From Streptomyces lincolnensis (GTDB lineage: Bacteria > Actinomycetota > Actinomycetes > Streptomycetales > Streptomycetaceae), in NCBI RefSeq assembly GCF_001685355.1, contig NZ_CP016438.1:9486001-9550000 (forward strand): DNA of 64,000 nucleotides, given 5' to 3'. This document shows, piece after piece, positions 1 to 8,532 of the stretch (its first letter is position 1; the number at the start of each line of letters is the position of its first letter). Both the position numbers and the translations under genes were made by a program. Under the pieces are notes generated by a model. That model was not told the origin of the DNA, ran no database searches, and saw only the letters and a program-made list of their open reading frames with translations.

Positions 1-447
1 TGCGCGGACGTGACGGAGCTGGAGCACCGGCTGCGGGGAAGGCCGCCGTTCCGGACCGTGCTGTTCCTCGGCAACAACGTAGGGCTGCTCGGTTCCGTCA
101 CCCGCGGCACTGAGATCCTTCAGCAGGTGCACGCGGTCACCTCGGACGATGCACTGATCATTGCGGAGGGCAGGCGTCCCGTGGTCGGCACCGCGGAGAA
201 CCGCGCCTATGTCGAACGCAACCTCGCCCGGGGCAGGCTGCCGGGCGAGCTGCTGATGCGTCTGCGTTACGGCACGACGGCTACCCACTGGTTCCCGTAC
301 CTGTTCTGCGGGCCGGAGGAACTGGAGCGCATCGCGAAGGCCGCGGGCTGGAGCCTGTGCGACGTCCAGGACTTCCACTACCCGGGCGCTCCGTCCGACG
401 TGGCCCCGCTGTCGTACACGGCGGTGCTGGGCAAGCAGGACGGGTGA
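1..447 (+). CDS. Class I SAM methyltransferase, C-terminal part (5' end outside window)
   Basis: The frame is open from the first base, so the gene starts upstream. What remains is the last ~148 residues. It shows the second half of a Rossmann methyltransferase: a strand ending FLGNNVGLLGS (motif-III-like), an Arg-rich helix, then WFPYLFCGPEELERIAKAAGW, the usual closing strand and helix of class I methyltransferases. The SAM-binding glycine loop is not in the window, so the acceptor cannot be predicted. It lies next to the RiPP cluster and points in the opposite direction to the neighbouring operon. It may be a tailoring methyltransferase of that cluster, but this is inference from position only. 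Confidence 0.6.
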   Translation, partial: CADVTELEHRLRGRPPFRTVLFLGNNVGLLGSVTRGTEILQQVHAVTSDDALIIAEGRRPVVGTAENRAYVERNLARGRLPGELLMRLRYGTTATHWFPYLFCGPEELERIAKAAGWSLCDVQDFHYPGAPSDVAPLSYTAVLGKQDG

Positions 448-472
448 GACGGGTCAGCGCCGGGCACCGAGA

Positions 473-1245
473 TCATGCCCGAGGCCGGGTACCGGTGATG
501 GACACTGGTCGGCCGTGGCGCCCGTGGGGGAAGTGGTCCCAGACGGCGTGGTGCTGGACGCAGCGGTTGTCCCAGAACACCAGTGTGTTCGGCTGCCGGC
601 GGACCCGGCAGTGCAGCACGGGCGTGCGGGCGACGTGGGCTTACAGCATGTCGAGGACCGCCGTGCTCTCGGTCGTGGAGAGCTGCGTGATCGCGGACAT
701 GTGGGGCTTGTTGATGAAGAGCAGCTTGAGGCCGGTGTCCGGGTGCCGGATCACGAGCGGCTGTTCGGTGCGCGGGACGTCGTAGGTGAGATGCATGTTG
801 GCGAACAGGGTGTCACCGCCGCTGCCGACCTCCGCAACCTGTGTGACGTAGAGCATCGAACCGAGCGACGGCTCGGCGTCGGCGGTGCCGTTGACGTGGC
901 AGCCGTCGCGGCGCCCCAGCGGGACTTGTTGTTCGCACTGATCTCCAGGACGTGCGGGTCCGAGCCTGGGGTCGGCAGCGCCACCGGGTGGAGCGGGCCG
1001 AAGAGTCCGGCGAACCGCTTGTGCTCCTCCGGAGTGAGGTTCTGGTCGCGGAAGACGAGTACATGGTGGGTGAGGAAGGCGTGTTTGACCTCCTCGCTCT
1101 ATTGGGGCGACAGTTCCTTGGACAGGTTGAGGCCCGATATCTCGGCGCCGGGCAAGGGGGGCAGCGGTTCGACGACGATGCTGTCGTAGATATGCCGCGT
1201 CCGCGTGGTGATGTGCTCGATGGCGTCCAGTGCGAACTGCTCCAT
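473..1245 (-). pseudogene. Decayed TauD/TfdA-type alpha-ketoglutarate dioxygenase
   Basis: Pieces of one dioxygenase lie in order on the minus strand. The N-terminus starts at ATG 1245 (MEQFALDAIEH) and reaches an in-frame TAG near 1099. The same frame then continues with HHVLVFRDQNLTPEEH and VALPTPGSDPHVLEIS. A frameshift near 920-930 leads to the strand with SGGDTLFANMH, the region after it is shortened, and an in-frame TAA follows LDML near 641. The C-terminus (NTLVFWDNRCVQHHAVWDH) then runs to the TGA at 473-475. The C-terminal WDNRCVQHHAVWD block is the TauD Fe/2OG motif. With two stops, a frameshift and a deletion it should be inactive. The gene may once have been part of the neighbouring cluster. 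Confidence 0.75.
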
Positions 1246-1282
1246 GGGTCCTCCAGCAGGGGTGAACGGTCCAGTCGCGAGG

Positions 1283-2227
1283 TCAGTACCGTGGCGCGGA
1301 CGGCGCCGGAATCGCGTCCAGTGCCTCGACCTCGGCAGACGTGAGGGTGATGTCCGTCGCGGCGGCGTTCTCGGCCAAGTGCGTCCGCCGTCTGGTGCCG
1401 GCGATGGGCACGATGTGTTCACCCTTGGACAGGACCCAGGCCAACGCGGCCTGTCCCGGGGTGGCTCCGTGGCGCGCGGCCACGGCTTTGAGCGGTTCGA
1501 GGGCCCGCAGCTCCTCCCGCATGGCCGCTTCGGTGAAGCGGGGCAGCCGGAGGCGGCGGTCGTCCTCGGCGAACTGGCTGCGCGACCGGTGCGTACCCGT
1601 CAGGAAGCCACGGCCGAGGGGTGCGTAGGCGATGAAGCCGCAACCGTGAGTGGCGCACCACGGCACGATGTCCCGCAGGGCTTCGCGTGTCCACAGGGAC
1701 AGTTCACTCTGCACTGACGACACAGGGTGGATGGCATGGGCCCGCCGCAGTTCCCCGACACCAACCTCCGACAGGCCGATGTGCTTCACCAGGCCTTCGC
1801 CGACCAACTCGGCCAGGGCGCCCCACGACTCGTCCAGGGGGATCCTCGCGTCCACACGGTGCAGCTGGTAGAGGTCTAGGTAGTCCGTGCCCAGCCGCTG
1901 GAGCGAGGCCTTGGCCGCGGCTTTGAGGTGCTCGGGTCGGCCGTCCGATACGAGGCCTCCCCTCTCTCCCGCGACGAGGCCGCCCTTACTGGCCAGGAAC
2001 GCCTCGTGCCGACGGCCGCGCAGGGCCTGTCCGAGCAGGACTTCGTTGGAGTGCGGTCCGTACACGTCCGCTGTGTCGATGAGCGTCACCCCCAGATCGA
2101 GGGCGGTGCGCACGACATCCAGGGAAGCCGCGTCGTCCCAGCCCCCCGTCGTGTAGGCATAGCTCATACCCATGCAGCCGAGTCCCACCGAGCCGACAGG
2201 CGACCCGCCCAGTGTGCGCTGGCGCAC
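1283..2227 (-). CDS. Aldo/keto reductase
   Basis: This 314-residue TIM-barrel NADPH-dependent oxidoreductase has the family signatures in order: GLGCMGMS near the N-terminus, DTADVYG (catalytic Asp and Tyr), ASKGG (catalytic Lys) and LYQLHRVD (catalytic His). LAWVLSKG and the NADPH-binding region PIAGTRRRTHL are near the C-terminus. The length is normal for the YajO/AKR13-like group. The GTG start is supported by GGGAGGGG about 8 bases upstream. It lies 19 bp after the FkbH-like gene and so is probably the last gene of the leftward operon. Its substrate is unknown; it could reduce an aldehyde or ketone made by the cluster oxygenases. Confidence 0.85.
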   Translation of the reverse strand: MRQRTLGGSPVGSVGLGCMGMSYAYTTGGWDDAASLDVVRTALDLGVTLIDTADVYGPHSNEVLLGQALRGRRHEAFLASKGGLVAGERGGLVSDGRPEHLKAAAKASLQRLGTDYLDLYQLHRVDARIPLDESWGALAELVGEGLVKHIGLSEVGVGELRRAHAIHPVSSVQSELSLWTREALRDIVPWCATHGCGFIAYAPLGRGFLTGTHRSRSQFAEDDRRLRLPRFTEAAMREELRALEPLKAVAARHGATPGQAALAWVLSKGEHIVPIAGTRRRTHLAENAAATDITLTSAEVEALDAIPAPSAPRY

Positions 2228-2246
2228 GATGTCCCCTCCCTGGTGT

Positions 2247-4064
2247 TCAGGACGTCCGGGAGAGCCGGACCTCGACGAAGTTCTTGCCGCGGGCTTCGTC
2301 GACCGCGGGGTCGAACACCACGGTCACGGCCCCATCGGTCCGCGCCGCCGCTCTCGTCACGGTCGGGAATCCGTGCCCGCGCAGCGCCTCCAGGACCGTG
2401 TCGTTGCGGCCCGTCGGACACCATGTGACGTGAACAGGACGCCGAGACCTACCGATCAGCCAGTCGAACACGGCGGTCTCCAGCGTCCGGTTGAGGACCC
2501 GGCAGCTCATCGCGAACTCCCGCAGCCGCACCCGGTCCTTCGCGGTGTCGGTGACGATGACGGCGCAGATGCCGTGATCGCCGAACGTGTCGATGAGCCG
2601 GGCGGTGAAGACCTCCGTATCGGGGTCGTCGACAAGCCGCAGCCAGGACGCGTCGTCGAACCGGTGGCCGGTGAGGTGGAAGCGGTTGGCACGGTTGAGG
2701 AGCTGCAGACAGCGGTCCGTGGCGTGTCCGGGGCCGACCGGGGCGAGTTCGAGGCGCATGTCCAGCGAGGCGAGGAAGTCGTCGACGGACATGGCCTTCG
2801 CACGGGCGGCCTCCGACCGGTAGCGGAGCCCGTAGTAGTGGGCGCGCTCGCGGTCCTCACGGGTCAGCGGGCTGTCGCCCACGGCCGTGAGGTCCTGGAG
2901 TGTCCGACACAGCCGCGACCAGTCCTCACCAGGGCCCGGGAAACGGAGTGTGGTGATGTCCGGGTGCGTGGCGGCGACTTCGGCGAGTTCGACCGGGTTG
3001 TCGTCCACCAGGACGAACACGTCCGTGGGCAGATCCAACGCCTTCGCCATCGCGCCGAGCTGTTCGCTCTTGGGTGTCCAGCTGGTACTGACGGCGGCGA
3101 AGTCCGCGGGCGGGACGAGCAGTCCGACGTGCTCGCGCAGCGCGGCATCGGTGAACGCGTCCAGTGCGTTCGGGGAGTTCTTGCTGCACACGCCGATGAT
3201 GAAGCCCTGCCCCCGGGCACACAGCAGCATCCTCTGCCACCAGCGGTGCGCCGCGTCTTCCGCGACGGCGTGCGAGCGAACGCCCGCAGGGCCGTCCTCG
3301 GAGAGGATGCCGCGCCACAGCGTCCCGTCCAGGTCGCTCACCAGCACCTTGGGCTGCCAGGCCAGGCGTAGTCGCGTCACCAGATCGCGAGCGATGAGCG
3401 ACGCCGCCTCCTCCGACAGGACAGGACCGGGGGTTCGGGGCTCGATGCCGTCCGCCCAGGCGGCCCGAGGCAGTGTTTCCAGCGTTCGGTCGGTGTCGAG
3501 AACGGAACCGTGGGGGAGGCCGGCGAGGGTCTCCACCAGGGCATCGGTGATGCGCCCGGCCAGCCGGGCCAGTCGGAGCGCCAGCGAGCGCTCGGCCACG
3601 GGCAGGGGCAGGGGCGGGAGCACGGGCGGTACGATCACGTACCGAGTGGCGTGCCGGGCCAGTTGGTCGCGCAGGCGTGTCGCGAAGTCCGCGATACGGC
3701 GGTCGGAGCCGGCGAACAGCTCCTGCAGCGCCGCGGCATCCAGCGGTGCGGAGGACTCCCATCGGAGTTCGCCGAAGACATCCTCCACGCAGACCGCCGT
3801 CACCACCGGACCGGGTTCGCCCGCGAGGCTCCGCAACTCGGCGTCGAGTGCGCCGGCGGCCGGTGCGGGGACGGCCACGGGATGTCCGGTCGAAGCGGCG
3901 TACGCCCTGAAGAACAGAGCCAGTTGACCGGTCCAGGCCGTTCCGAGCAGCCGGACCTTTTCCGCGGACGCGGGTGAGAGGGAGGCACGTTCGGCGGCTT
4001 GGCGCAGGGAGAGCGGGGCCGGTGCGGCGGCGTGCGGGAGATGGTCGACTGCTCCGGCTGACAT
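2247..4064 (-). CDS. FkbH-like HAD-superfamily protein
   Basis: This 605-residue protein has an N-terminal SGNH-like region, a HAD domain with the nucleophile motif SDLDGTLWRG (about residue 240), GVCSKNSPNAL and VLVDDNPVE, and a C-terminal acetyltransferase-like half. This is the FkbH layout. Known FkbH proteins load a three-carbon glyceryl unit from 1,3-bisphosphoglycerate onto an acyl carrier protein. No carrier protein or polyketide synthase is visible here, so the acceptor is open; attachment to a peptide or to the MoaD-like partner is conceivable. The ATG start has GGAAAGGA upstream. It follows the MoaD-like gene by 43 bp in the leftward operon. Confidence 0.85.
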   Translation of the reverse strand: MSAGAVDHLPHAAAPAPLSLRQAAERASLSPASAEKVRLLGTAWTGQLALFFRAYAASTGHPVAVPAPAAGALDAELRSLAGEPGPVVTAVCVEDVFGELRWESSAPLDAAALQELFAGSDRRIADFATRLRDQLARHATRYVIVPPVLPPLPLPVAERSLALRLARLAGRITDALVETLAGLPHGSVLDTDRTLETLPRAAWADGIEPRTPGPVLSEEAASLIARDLVTRLRLAWQPKVLVSDLDGTLWRGILSEDGPAGVRSHAVAEDAAHRWWQRMLLCARGQGFIIGVCSKNSPNALDAFTDAALREHVGLLVPPADFAAVSTSWTPKSEQLGAMAKALDLPTDVFVLVDDNPVELAEVAATHPDITTLRFPGPGEDWSRLCRTLQDLTAVGDSPLTREDRERAHYYGLRYRSEAARAKAMSVDDFLASLDMRLELAPVGPGHATDRCLQLLNRANRFHLTGHRFDDASWLRLVDDPDTEVFTARLIDTFGDHGICAVIVTDTAKDRVRLREFAMSCRVLNRTLETAVFDWLIGRSRRPVHVTWCPTGRNDTVLEALRGHGFPTVTRAAARTDGAVTVVFDPAVDEARGKNFVEVRLSRTS

Positions 4065-4107
4065 GAAGCGGCGTCCTTTCCGGGAAGCGAGAGGGGACCG
4101 GCGGCGG

Positions 4108-4392
4108 TCAGCCGCCGGCGAACTGGAGCAAGAACTCGATCTGGTCCCCGTCGTCGAAGCTCAGGGCGCCGTACTCCGCCCGTGGGACCAGCTCTCCATT
4201 GCGTACGACGATTACGTTGCGGCGCACCGTGCCGTTCTCGTCCCACAGCTGTGCCGCGGTGGGGGAGTGACACAAGCTCAGGACCGTGCGTAACTGCCCG
4301 AGGTCGGCAACGCTCAGCCGTTCGCCGTGCCGGGAGAACGACTCGGCGCCGATGAGGAATTCAGGCACGATGACCTGCACGTCACGGGACAT
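4108..4392 (-). CDS. MoaD/ThiS-like ubiquitin-fold sulfur carrier ending in Gly-Gly
   Basis: This 94-residue beta-grasp protein ends in IEFLLQFAGG directly before the stop. That is the di-glycine tail that E1-like enzymes adenylate and convert to a thiocarboxylate in MoaD, ThiS and CysO. The preceding block VIVVRNGELV...LSFDDGDQIEF is the typical MoaD strand pattern. Its ATG overlaps the end of the SUMF1 gene by 11 bases, so the two are translationally coupled. The next genes are SUMF1 and JAMM, and JAMM proteases commonly pair with sulfur-carrier proteins. The inferred role is sulfur delivery to the cluster product. The activating E1 could be one of the ThiF-like cluster proteins or a housekeeping MoeZ. 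No JAMM-removable extension is present, since Gly-Gly is already terminal. Confidence 0.8.
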   Translation of the reverse strand: MSRDVQVIVPEFLIGAESFSRHGERLSVADLGQLRTVLSLCHSPTAAQLWDENGTVRRNVIVVRNGELVPRAEYGALSFDDGDQIEFLLQFAGG

Positions 4393-5293
4393 GGCGGGAC
4401 TGTCCTTTCGGGTCGGCCACCGATGGTGCGTCCATGGCGCAGCGGAAGCCCAGGTCCGGGGCCCAGTAGTCGACGGGCTCGTGGTAGCGCAGCGTGCTGC
4501 GGCACATGTCGTGGAAGCCGTGGAAACTGCCGCCCCGGCAGACGCGGTGCGCTCCCTCCGTCTCGTTGAGGGGATCATGCAGGGGGGAGACGGCGTAGAA
4601 GTCCGCGCTGTAGGCGTCCTGGCACCACTCCCACACGGATCCCTGCATGTCGTGCAGGCCGAATGCGTTCGGCAGCAGGCCCCCGACCGCGTGGAGCCGT
4701 CCGCCCGAGTTCTCGGCGTGCCACGCGTATCCGGCGAGGTCCGCCGGATCGGGATCGGTGGCGCTGCCGCCGCGCGCCGCGTACTCCCACTCGGCCTCCG
4801 TGGGCAGCCGTAGCCCCAGCCACCGGCCGAACATCACCGCGTCGTACCAGGTGACGCCGGTGACGGGCAGCTGCGGATCCGTGTCGGCGTCGTGCCCGGG
4901 ACTCCACTGCGCGTACTGCGCGTTGGTGACCGGGGTCCGGCCCAGCAGAAAACGTTTCAGCACTACCGGGTGCGCCGGTTCCTCGCCGTGGTACGTGTAG
5001 CCGTCCGCGGGGCGGCCGCCCATCTCGAAACGGGCCGGACCGACCGGTACGAGGTCCATGGCGGCCCGCCGTTCCTCCCGGCCGGCGTCGAAGCGGTCGT
5101 ACATCAGCTCCGCCTCGATGTCCGGCCCCCAGGCCCGGCACGCTCGCCAGGCGCGGTAGAGGACCTCGCTCCTGGTCTCCCGGGGCGTACCGTCGGGGTG
5201 GAGGGAAAGGACCGAGCGGACCTGTGCCAGCTTCTCCGGCCGCGGTCTCGTGAACCGCCGCGGCCGCACGTCGGCCTGCGGTGTCACGGACAT
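4382..5293 (-). CDS. SUMF1/formylglycine-generating-enzyme-like protein
   Basis: This 303-residue protein has a SUMF1/FGE-sulfatase fold from about residue 85: FEMGG, HPVVLKRFLLGRTPVTNAQYAQW, PVTGVTWYDAVMFGRWLG, RLPTEAEWEYAARGG, GLHDMQGSVWEWC and CRGGSFH. The family includes the copper formylglycine-generating enzyme, the EgtB/OvoA sulfoxide synthases and many regulators. No DinB-like domain is fused, so EgtB-like chemistry is not implied. Cys occurs in VWEWCQD, VCRGG and MCRST, but I cannot confirm the copper-binding cysteines. The start overlaps the stop of the JAMM gene by one base (TGATG), and its own end overlaps the MoaD-like gene. A role in Cys or sulfur oxidation during peptide maturation is inference. 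Confidence 0.85.
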   Translation of the reverse strand: MSVTPQADVRPRRFTRPRPEKLAQVRSVLSLHPDGTPRETRSEVLYRAWRACRAWGPDIEAELMYDRFDAGREERRAAMDLVPVGPARFEMGGRPADGYTYHGEEPAHPVVLKRFLLGRTPVTNAQYAQWSPGHDADTDPQLPVTGVTWYDAVMFGRWLGLRLPTEAEWEYAARGGSATDPDPADLAGYAWHAENSGGRLHAVGGLLPNAFGLHDMQGSVWEWCQDAYSADFYAVSPLHDPLNETEGAHRVCRGGSFHGFHDMCRSTLRYHEPVDYWAPDLGFRCAMDAPSVADPKGQSRHVP

Positions 5294-5802
5294 CACCGGG
5301 CCTCCTCGTACGTGATCATGTCGACCTCGCGGATGCGCTGCCCCGGTTCGACGCGGAACGCGCGCACCTGCGGGTAGCGGGGGTTGCGCAGCATCACGAT
5401 GAGGTGCCACAGGTCGGGGGAGGGGTGCAGATCGGCGTCCACGCTGGTGAGCAGCGCGGGGTGGCGCCGATGACTGTGGAAGACGCCCACCGCGTGGAGT
5501 CCCCGCTCACGGATGTAACGCTGGACGCGATAGGTCTCCTGCGGGCTGCCGACGAAACCGGCGTCGGCGTGGTCCTCGAAGTACCGTCCGTAGTGGGAGA
5601 AGCGGTCGCTCCAGGTGTCGCGGACGTTGTCGGCCATGAGTACGAACTCCACCGGCGCGCCTCCCGGGCGCGTGGCGAGGAAGTATCCGAACTGCTTGGC
5701 GGGAAAGGCCCGTTGGGTCGCCGTCATGAAACGGTGCAGCAGCGGGCGCGCCATGCGTACGTCTCCGGGAACGGCACGCCCGGGGAAGTCCTGCGCGGTC
5801 AT
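5293..5802 (-). CDS. JAMM/MPN metalloprotease-like protein
   Basis: This 169-residue single-domain protein carries a JAMM zinc motif with His109-Ser-His111 and Asp122 (GVFHSHRRHP...TSVD). The usual Ser before the Asp is Thr119. The upstream strand GYFLATRPGG...EFVLMADN fits the MPN fold. Bacterial JAMM proteins trim ubiquitin-like sulfur carriers (CysO/Mec, QbsE/QbsD) or remove them from conjugates. Its ATG overlaps the stop of the S9 hydrolase gene as ATGA, and its stop overlaps the SUMF1 start, so all three are coupled. With a mature Gly-Gly on the MoaD partner, cleavage of a carrier-product bond is more likely than precursor trimming; that is inference. Confidence 0.8.
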   Translation of the reverse strand: MTAQDFPGRAVPGDVRMARPLLHRFMTATQRAFPAKQFGYFLATRPGGAPVEFVLMADNVRDTWSDRFSHYGRYFEDHADAGFVGSPQETYRVQRYIRERGLHAVGVFHSHRRHPALLTSVDADLHPSPDLWHLIVMLRNPRYPQVRAFRVEPGQRIREVDMITYEEAR

Positions 5803-7739
5803 CCCGCACGCTCCGGGGCCGGGGCGCCCAGCTCTTCGAGACAGGCGGTCAGCGTCCAGCGGTACCAGGCCCGGACGTTGCGGGGACGAGCCAGCTGGTG
5901 GCCCTCGGTGCGGAAGAGCACCAGCTCGCTGCGGACGCCGTCGCGCAGCAGCGCCCGGTGCACGCGCAGGCTCTCGGTCGGAGGCACCCAGCCGTCGTGC
6001 AGTCCGTGGGAGAGCAGCACACGGGTGCCGGCGGGTACGGAGTGCGGCTGGAAGCTCTCCGCGGCGTACCGGGCGTGCTCGGTGTCCGGCGAGCCGAACT
6101 CGCCCGCCCACAGCCAGTTCCCGTCGCCGCCACCGACGATCTGGGCCTGGTCCATGGTGCCGCCGTAGGACACCACCAGCCGGGGGCGCAATTCCTGGGC
6201 GACGGACAGGGCCAGGAGTCCGCCGACGCACGGTCCGACCACCGCGAGAGGCGTGTCCGCCAGGCCGGTGTGGTCCCGTAGCTGGTCGATCTGACGGGCG
6301 GCGACGGCGGCGACACCGGTGCGCCAGCGTCGCCACCCGGTGCTCATGCTGGACGCGTAACCGAGCGACAAGGGGGGTTCCACGAGGATCACCGCGAAGC
6401 CCGAGGCGACGAACGGCCACGGATTCCAGCGCCAGTGCCACTCCGCCCAGTTGCGGACCGGCCCACCGTGCAGCAGGACGACTGTTCCGCGGGCGGGCCC
6501 GTCCTGGGGCACGCACAGCCATGAAGCGAGGTTTCCCGGTACGTCGGGCAGACGCTGGGGGTGGTGGCTCACTCGGCCCGCGGGCAGAGTGAGCCGGGTG
6601 GCGGTGACCGGTTCGACGGCTCCGGTCGACAGGTGGACGACCTCGACGGCCGGCGGGGTGGCGATCGCCGCCACGACGGCGGCCGCCCGCCCGTCGGCGA
6701 TCTGGGCATGCAGCACGGAGGCGGAGGCTTCGGTGCGTGTCCAGCTCGAGGTGCGGAGGTGGTAGGTGTTCAGCACGCTTCGCCGGCCCTCGGCGCCCCT
6801 GCACACAAGGCGGTCCGGGCCGTCCCAGCCGCAGGGCTGCTGCCAGGTGTCGTCCGGCGCCTTCAGGATCTGCGGTTCCCACGACGGGGCCGCCACCAGG
6901 GCCGCGTACTGGGCGGGTGCCTCGCCCTCGGCAGGCAGCGAGGCGGCCAGACAGGCCACCGTCAGCCCGTCGGGGCAGGACACGGGTGCCGTGATGTCGA
7001 ATCCGGTGGGTTGCAGGTGGCGGGCAGGCGATCCGTCGTACGCCACGACGAGCAGACCGAAGCGGCGGCTGCCGTCCGGCCGGTGTTCGCGCGTTCCGAG
7101 CACCACGGCCTCGGCCGTGCAGGCCGCCTCCCCGGTGAGGGCTGTGCCGGGCGGCAGTGTGAGGCCGACCTGCTGAGCGTCCCCCTCTGCGCCGAGGGGC
7201 ACCTGCCACAGCTGCCAGTCGCCCACCGGGCGGCGGGCACCTGCCAATGAGGCGTCGGGACCGTCCCACCACACGGCGTCGGAGTCCCGCAGGACGCCCT
7301 GCGGATGGTCACTCGGAGCCGAGGGCCCCTCCACCGTGTAGACGAGGGTGCCGGTCCCGGGCCGGAGCATGAGCGAGCCCACCATCCCGGGGCGGATGTC
7401 GAGGACGCGCTCCGGTGCGGTGTCGGATCCGGCGCCCGCGTCCGCGCGGAGGGCGATGAACTGGCGGCCGTCCTCACCGCGCCGGACGTACACCAGCCCC
7501 GCCGGGACCGGGAGCGCCTGGAACGCGCCGGGCACCCGCCAGACCGACCGCCATGTGCCCTCGGCGTCCCGCCGGTGACACACCAGCGAGGGGACGAGGT
7601 GGTCCTGGCCGTCGAGGGCGTCCACCCGCAGCGTCACGCGGTCGGGCGCGTAGGCCGCCACCGCCGTGATGCGTGCCTCGGCCTGCATCGCGTCGACGAA
7701 GCGTGTCGCGGTGTCGCCGACCACGACGTCAGGACGCAT
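5799..7739 (-). CDS. S9 (prolyl oligopeptidase-like) alpha/beta hydrolase with Cys nucleophile
   Basis: This 646-residue protein has an N-terminal beta-propeller-like region (about 1-390) followed by an alpha/beta-hydrolase domain starting VVLLHGGPVRNW. The nucleophile elbow reads VVGPCVGG, with Cys504 where S9 enzymes have Ser. Asp582 (LHDGW) and His614 (EGHQL) complete the triad. A Ser-to-Cys change usually favours acyl transfer or thioester chemistry over fast proteolysis, so a leader-peptide transpeptidase or macrocyclase role is worth considering; ordinary peptidase activity is the alternative. The gene overlaps the 2OG oxygenase gene by 11 bases and the JAMM gene by 4 bases in the same operon. 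Confidence 0.8.
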   Translation of the reverse strand: MRPDVVVGDTATRFVDAMQAEARITAVAAYAPDRVTLRVDALDGQDHLVPSLVCHRRDAEGTWRSVWRVPGAFQALPVPAGLVYVRRGEDGRQFIALRADAGAGSDTAPERVLDIRPGMVGSLMLRPGTGTLVYTVEGPSAPSDHPQGVLRDSDAVWWDGPDASLAGARRPVGDWQLWQVPLGAEGDAQQVGLTLPPGTALTGEAACTAEAVVLGTREHRPDGSRRFGLLVVAYDGSPARHLQPTGFDITAPVSCPDGLTVACLAASLPAEGEAPAQYAALVAAPSWEPQILKAPDDTWQQPCGWDGPDRLVCRGAEGRRSVLNTYHLRTSSWTRTEASASVLHAQIADGRAAAVVAAIATPPAVEVVHLSTGAVEPVTATRLTLPAGRVSHHPQRLPDVPGNLASWLCVPQDGPARGTVVLLHGGPVRNWAEWHWRWNPWPFVASGFAVILVEPPLSLGYASSMSTGWRRWRTGVAAVAARQIDQLRDHTGLADTPLAVVGPCVGGLLALSVAQELRPRLVVSYGGTMDQAQIVGGGDGNWLWAGEFGSPDTEHARYAAESFQPHSVPAGTRVLLSHGLHDGWVPPTESLRVHRALLRDGVRSELVLFRTEGHQLARPRNVRAWYRWTLTACLEELGAPAPERAG

Positions 7740-8421
7740 CGGTCCGGCACAGCCAGCCGTTGATGGCGAACCGGCTGTCCGCGTAGTGCCCGCTGGGGCA
7801 GCTGACGGGCCTGACCTCGTGCAGGGCGGAGGGCAGGAAGAAGACGACGCTGTTGTGGTCCGGGGCGTAGTCCCGGTACGTGCAGTCCTCGCGGCGCAGA
7901 CCGTCGTGCTCGGCGTTCAGCGGCAGGGCGGAGTCGTACATGCGCAGGTCCCCGCCTGTGAAGGGGGCCGGGGTGCGGTGGAGGTAGTACACGAAAGTCA
8001 CCACGCGCTTGGCGGCCCGTACGCCCTTGGCCACGTCGTGGGAGCTGACGTCCTGGTGGGCGCGGTAGAAGTCACCGTCGTTGTGCACGTTCAGCGTGAA
8101 GGCCGGCCGCGTTCCGGAGCAGGAGACCCCGAGAACGTTCTCGACCTGGCCGACCACGGCGTCGATCGCGGTGAGTAGTTCCGGAGCGGAGAAGCCGCGG
8201 TGGGCGAGGGAACTGCGCATGCGCGTGTCCAGCCGGTTGTCGCGCACGCGTGCGGGGAGCAGTTCGTCCTGTGCGGCCGATGCGGCGCGGCGCAGCAGTT
8301 CGTCGGCCGTCGGGGCGGGCAGAAAGTCCGTCACGCGGCAGACCTTTGTCGACGACTGCCATATCGCATGCGTACCCACCGGCGCTTCCAGTGCCGCTGT
8401 GGTGTCCACCGTCTCGGTCAT
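7729..8421 (-). CDS. 2OG-Fe(II) oxygenase (prolyl 4-hydroxylase-like)
   Basis: This 230-residue protein has a P4Hc-type double-stranded beta-helix. The metal triad is His122 and Asp124 (YRAHQD) plus His201 (SALHEVRPV), with an Arg in DSRFAINGWL suited to bind the 2-oxoglutarate carboxylate. Strands VVTFVYYLHR and FTGGDLRMYD are typical of this group. The ATG at 8421 is chosen because GGAGG lies 6-7 bases upstream; a longer reading frame begins at 8472 without such a site. It is the first gene of the leftward operon and directly faces the SARP-type elements. The likely role is hydroxylation of a residue in the RiPP or another cluster intermediate. Confidence 0.85.
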   Translation of the reverse strand: MTETVDTTAALEAPVGTHAIWQSSTKVCRVTDFLPAPTADELLRRAASAAQDELLPARVRDNRLDTRMRSSLAHRGFSAPELLTAIDAVVGQVENVLGVSCSGTRPAFTLNVHNDGDFYRAHQDVSSHDVAKGVRAAKRVVTFVYYLHRTPAPFTGGDLRMYDSALPLNAEHDGLRREDCTYRDYAPDHNSVVFFLPSALHEVRPVSCPSGHYADSRFAINGWLCRTDAS

Positions 8422-8532
8422 CGCATTCCTCCGCGCCGCTTCACATTCAGTTGGTCCGTACGTGCAGAACACAGCCGATGGGGGGCGAATTTAGTGAGGT
8501 TCCGGAAGGCGCGTCAATTGATTTCGGGGATG

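Noticed and set aside
2172-3371. Long plus-strand open frame opposite the FkbH-like gene
   Set aside because: High-GC antisense frame; the minus-strand protein has complete HAD motifs and the plus frame has none.
4382-5293. EgtB-type sulfoxide synthase
   Set aside because: The protein lacks the DinB-like helical domain and its His motif; only the SUMF1 fold is present.
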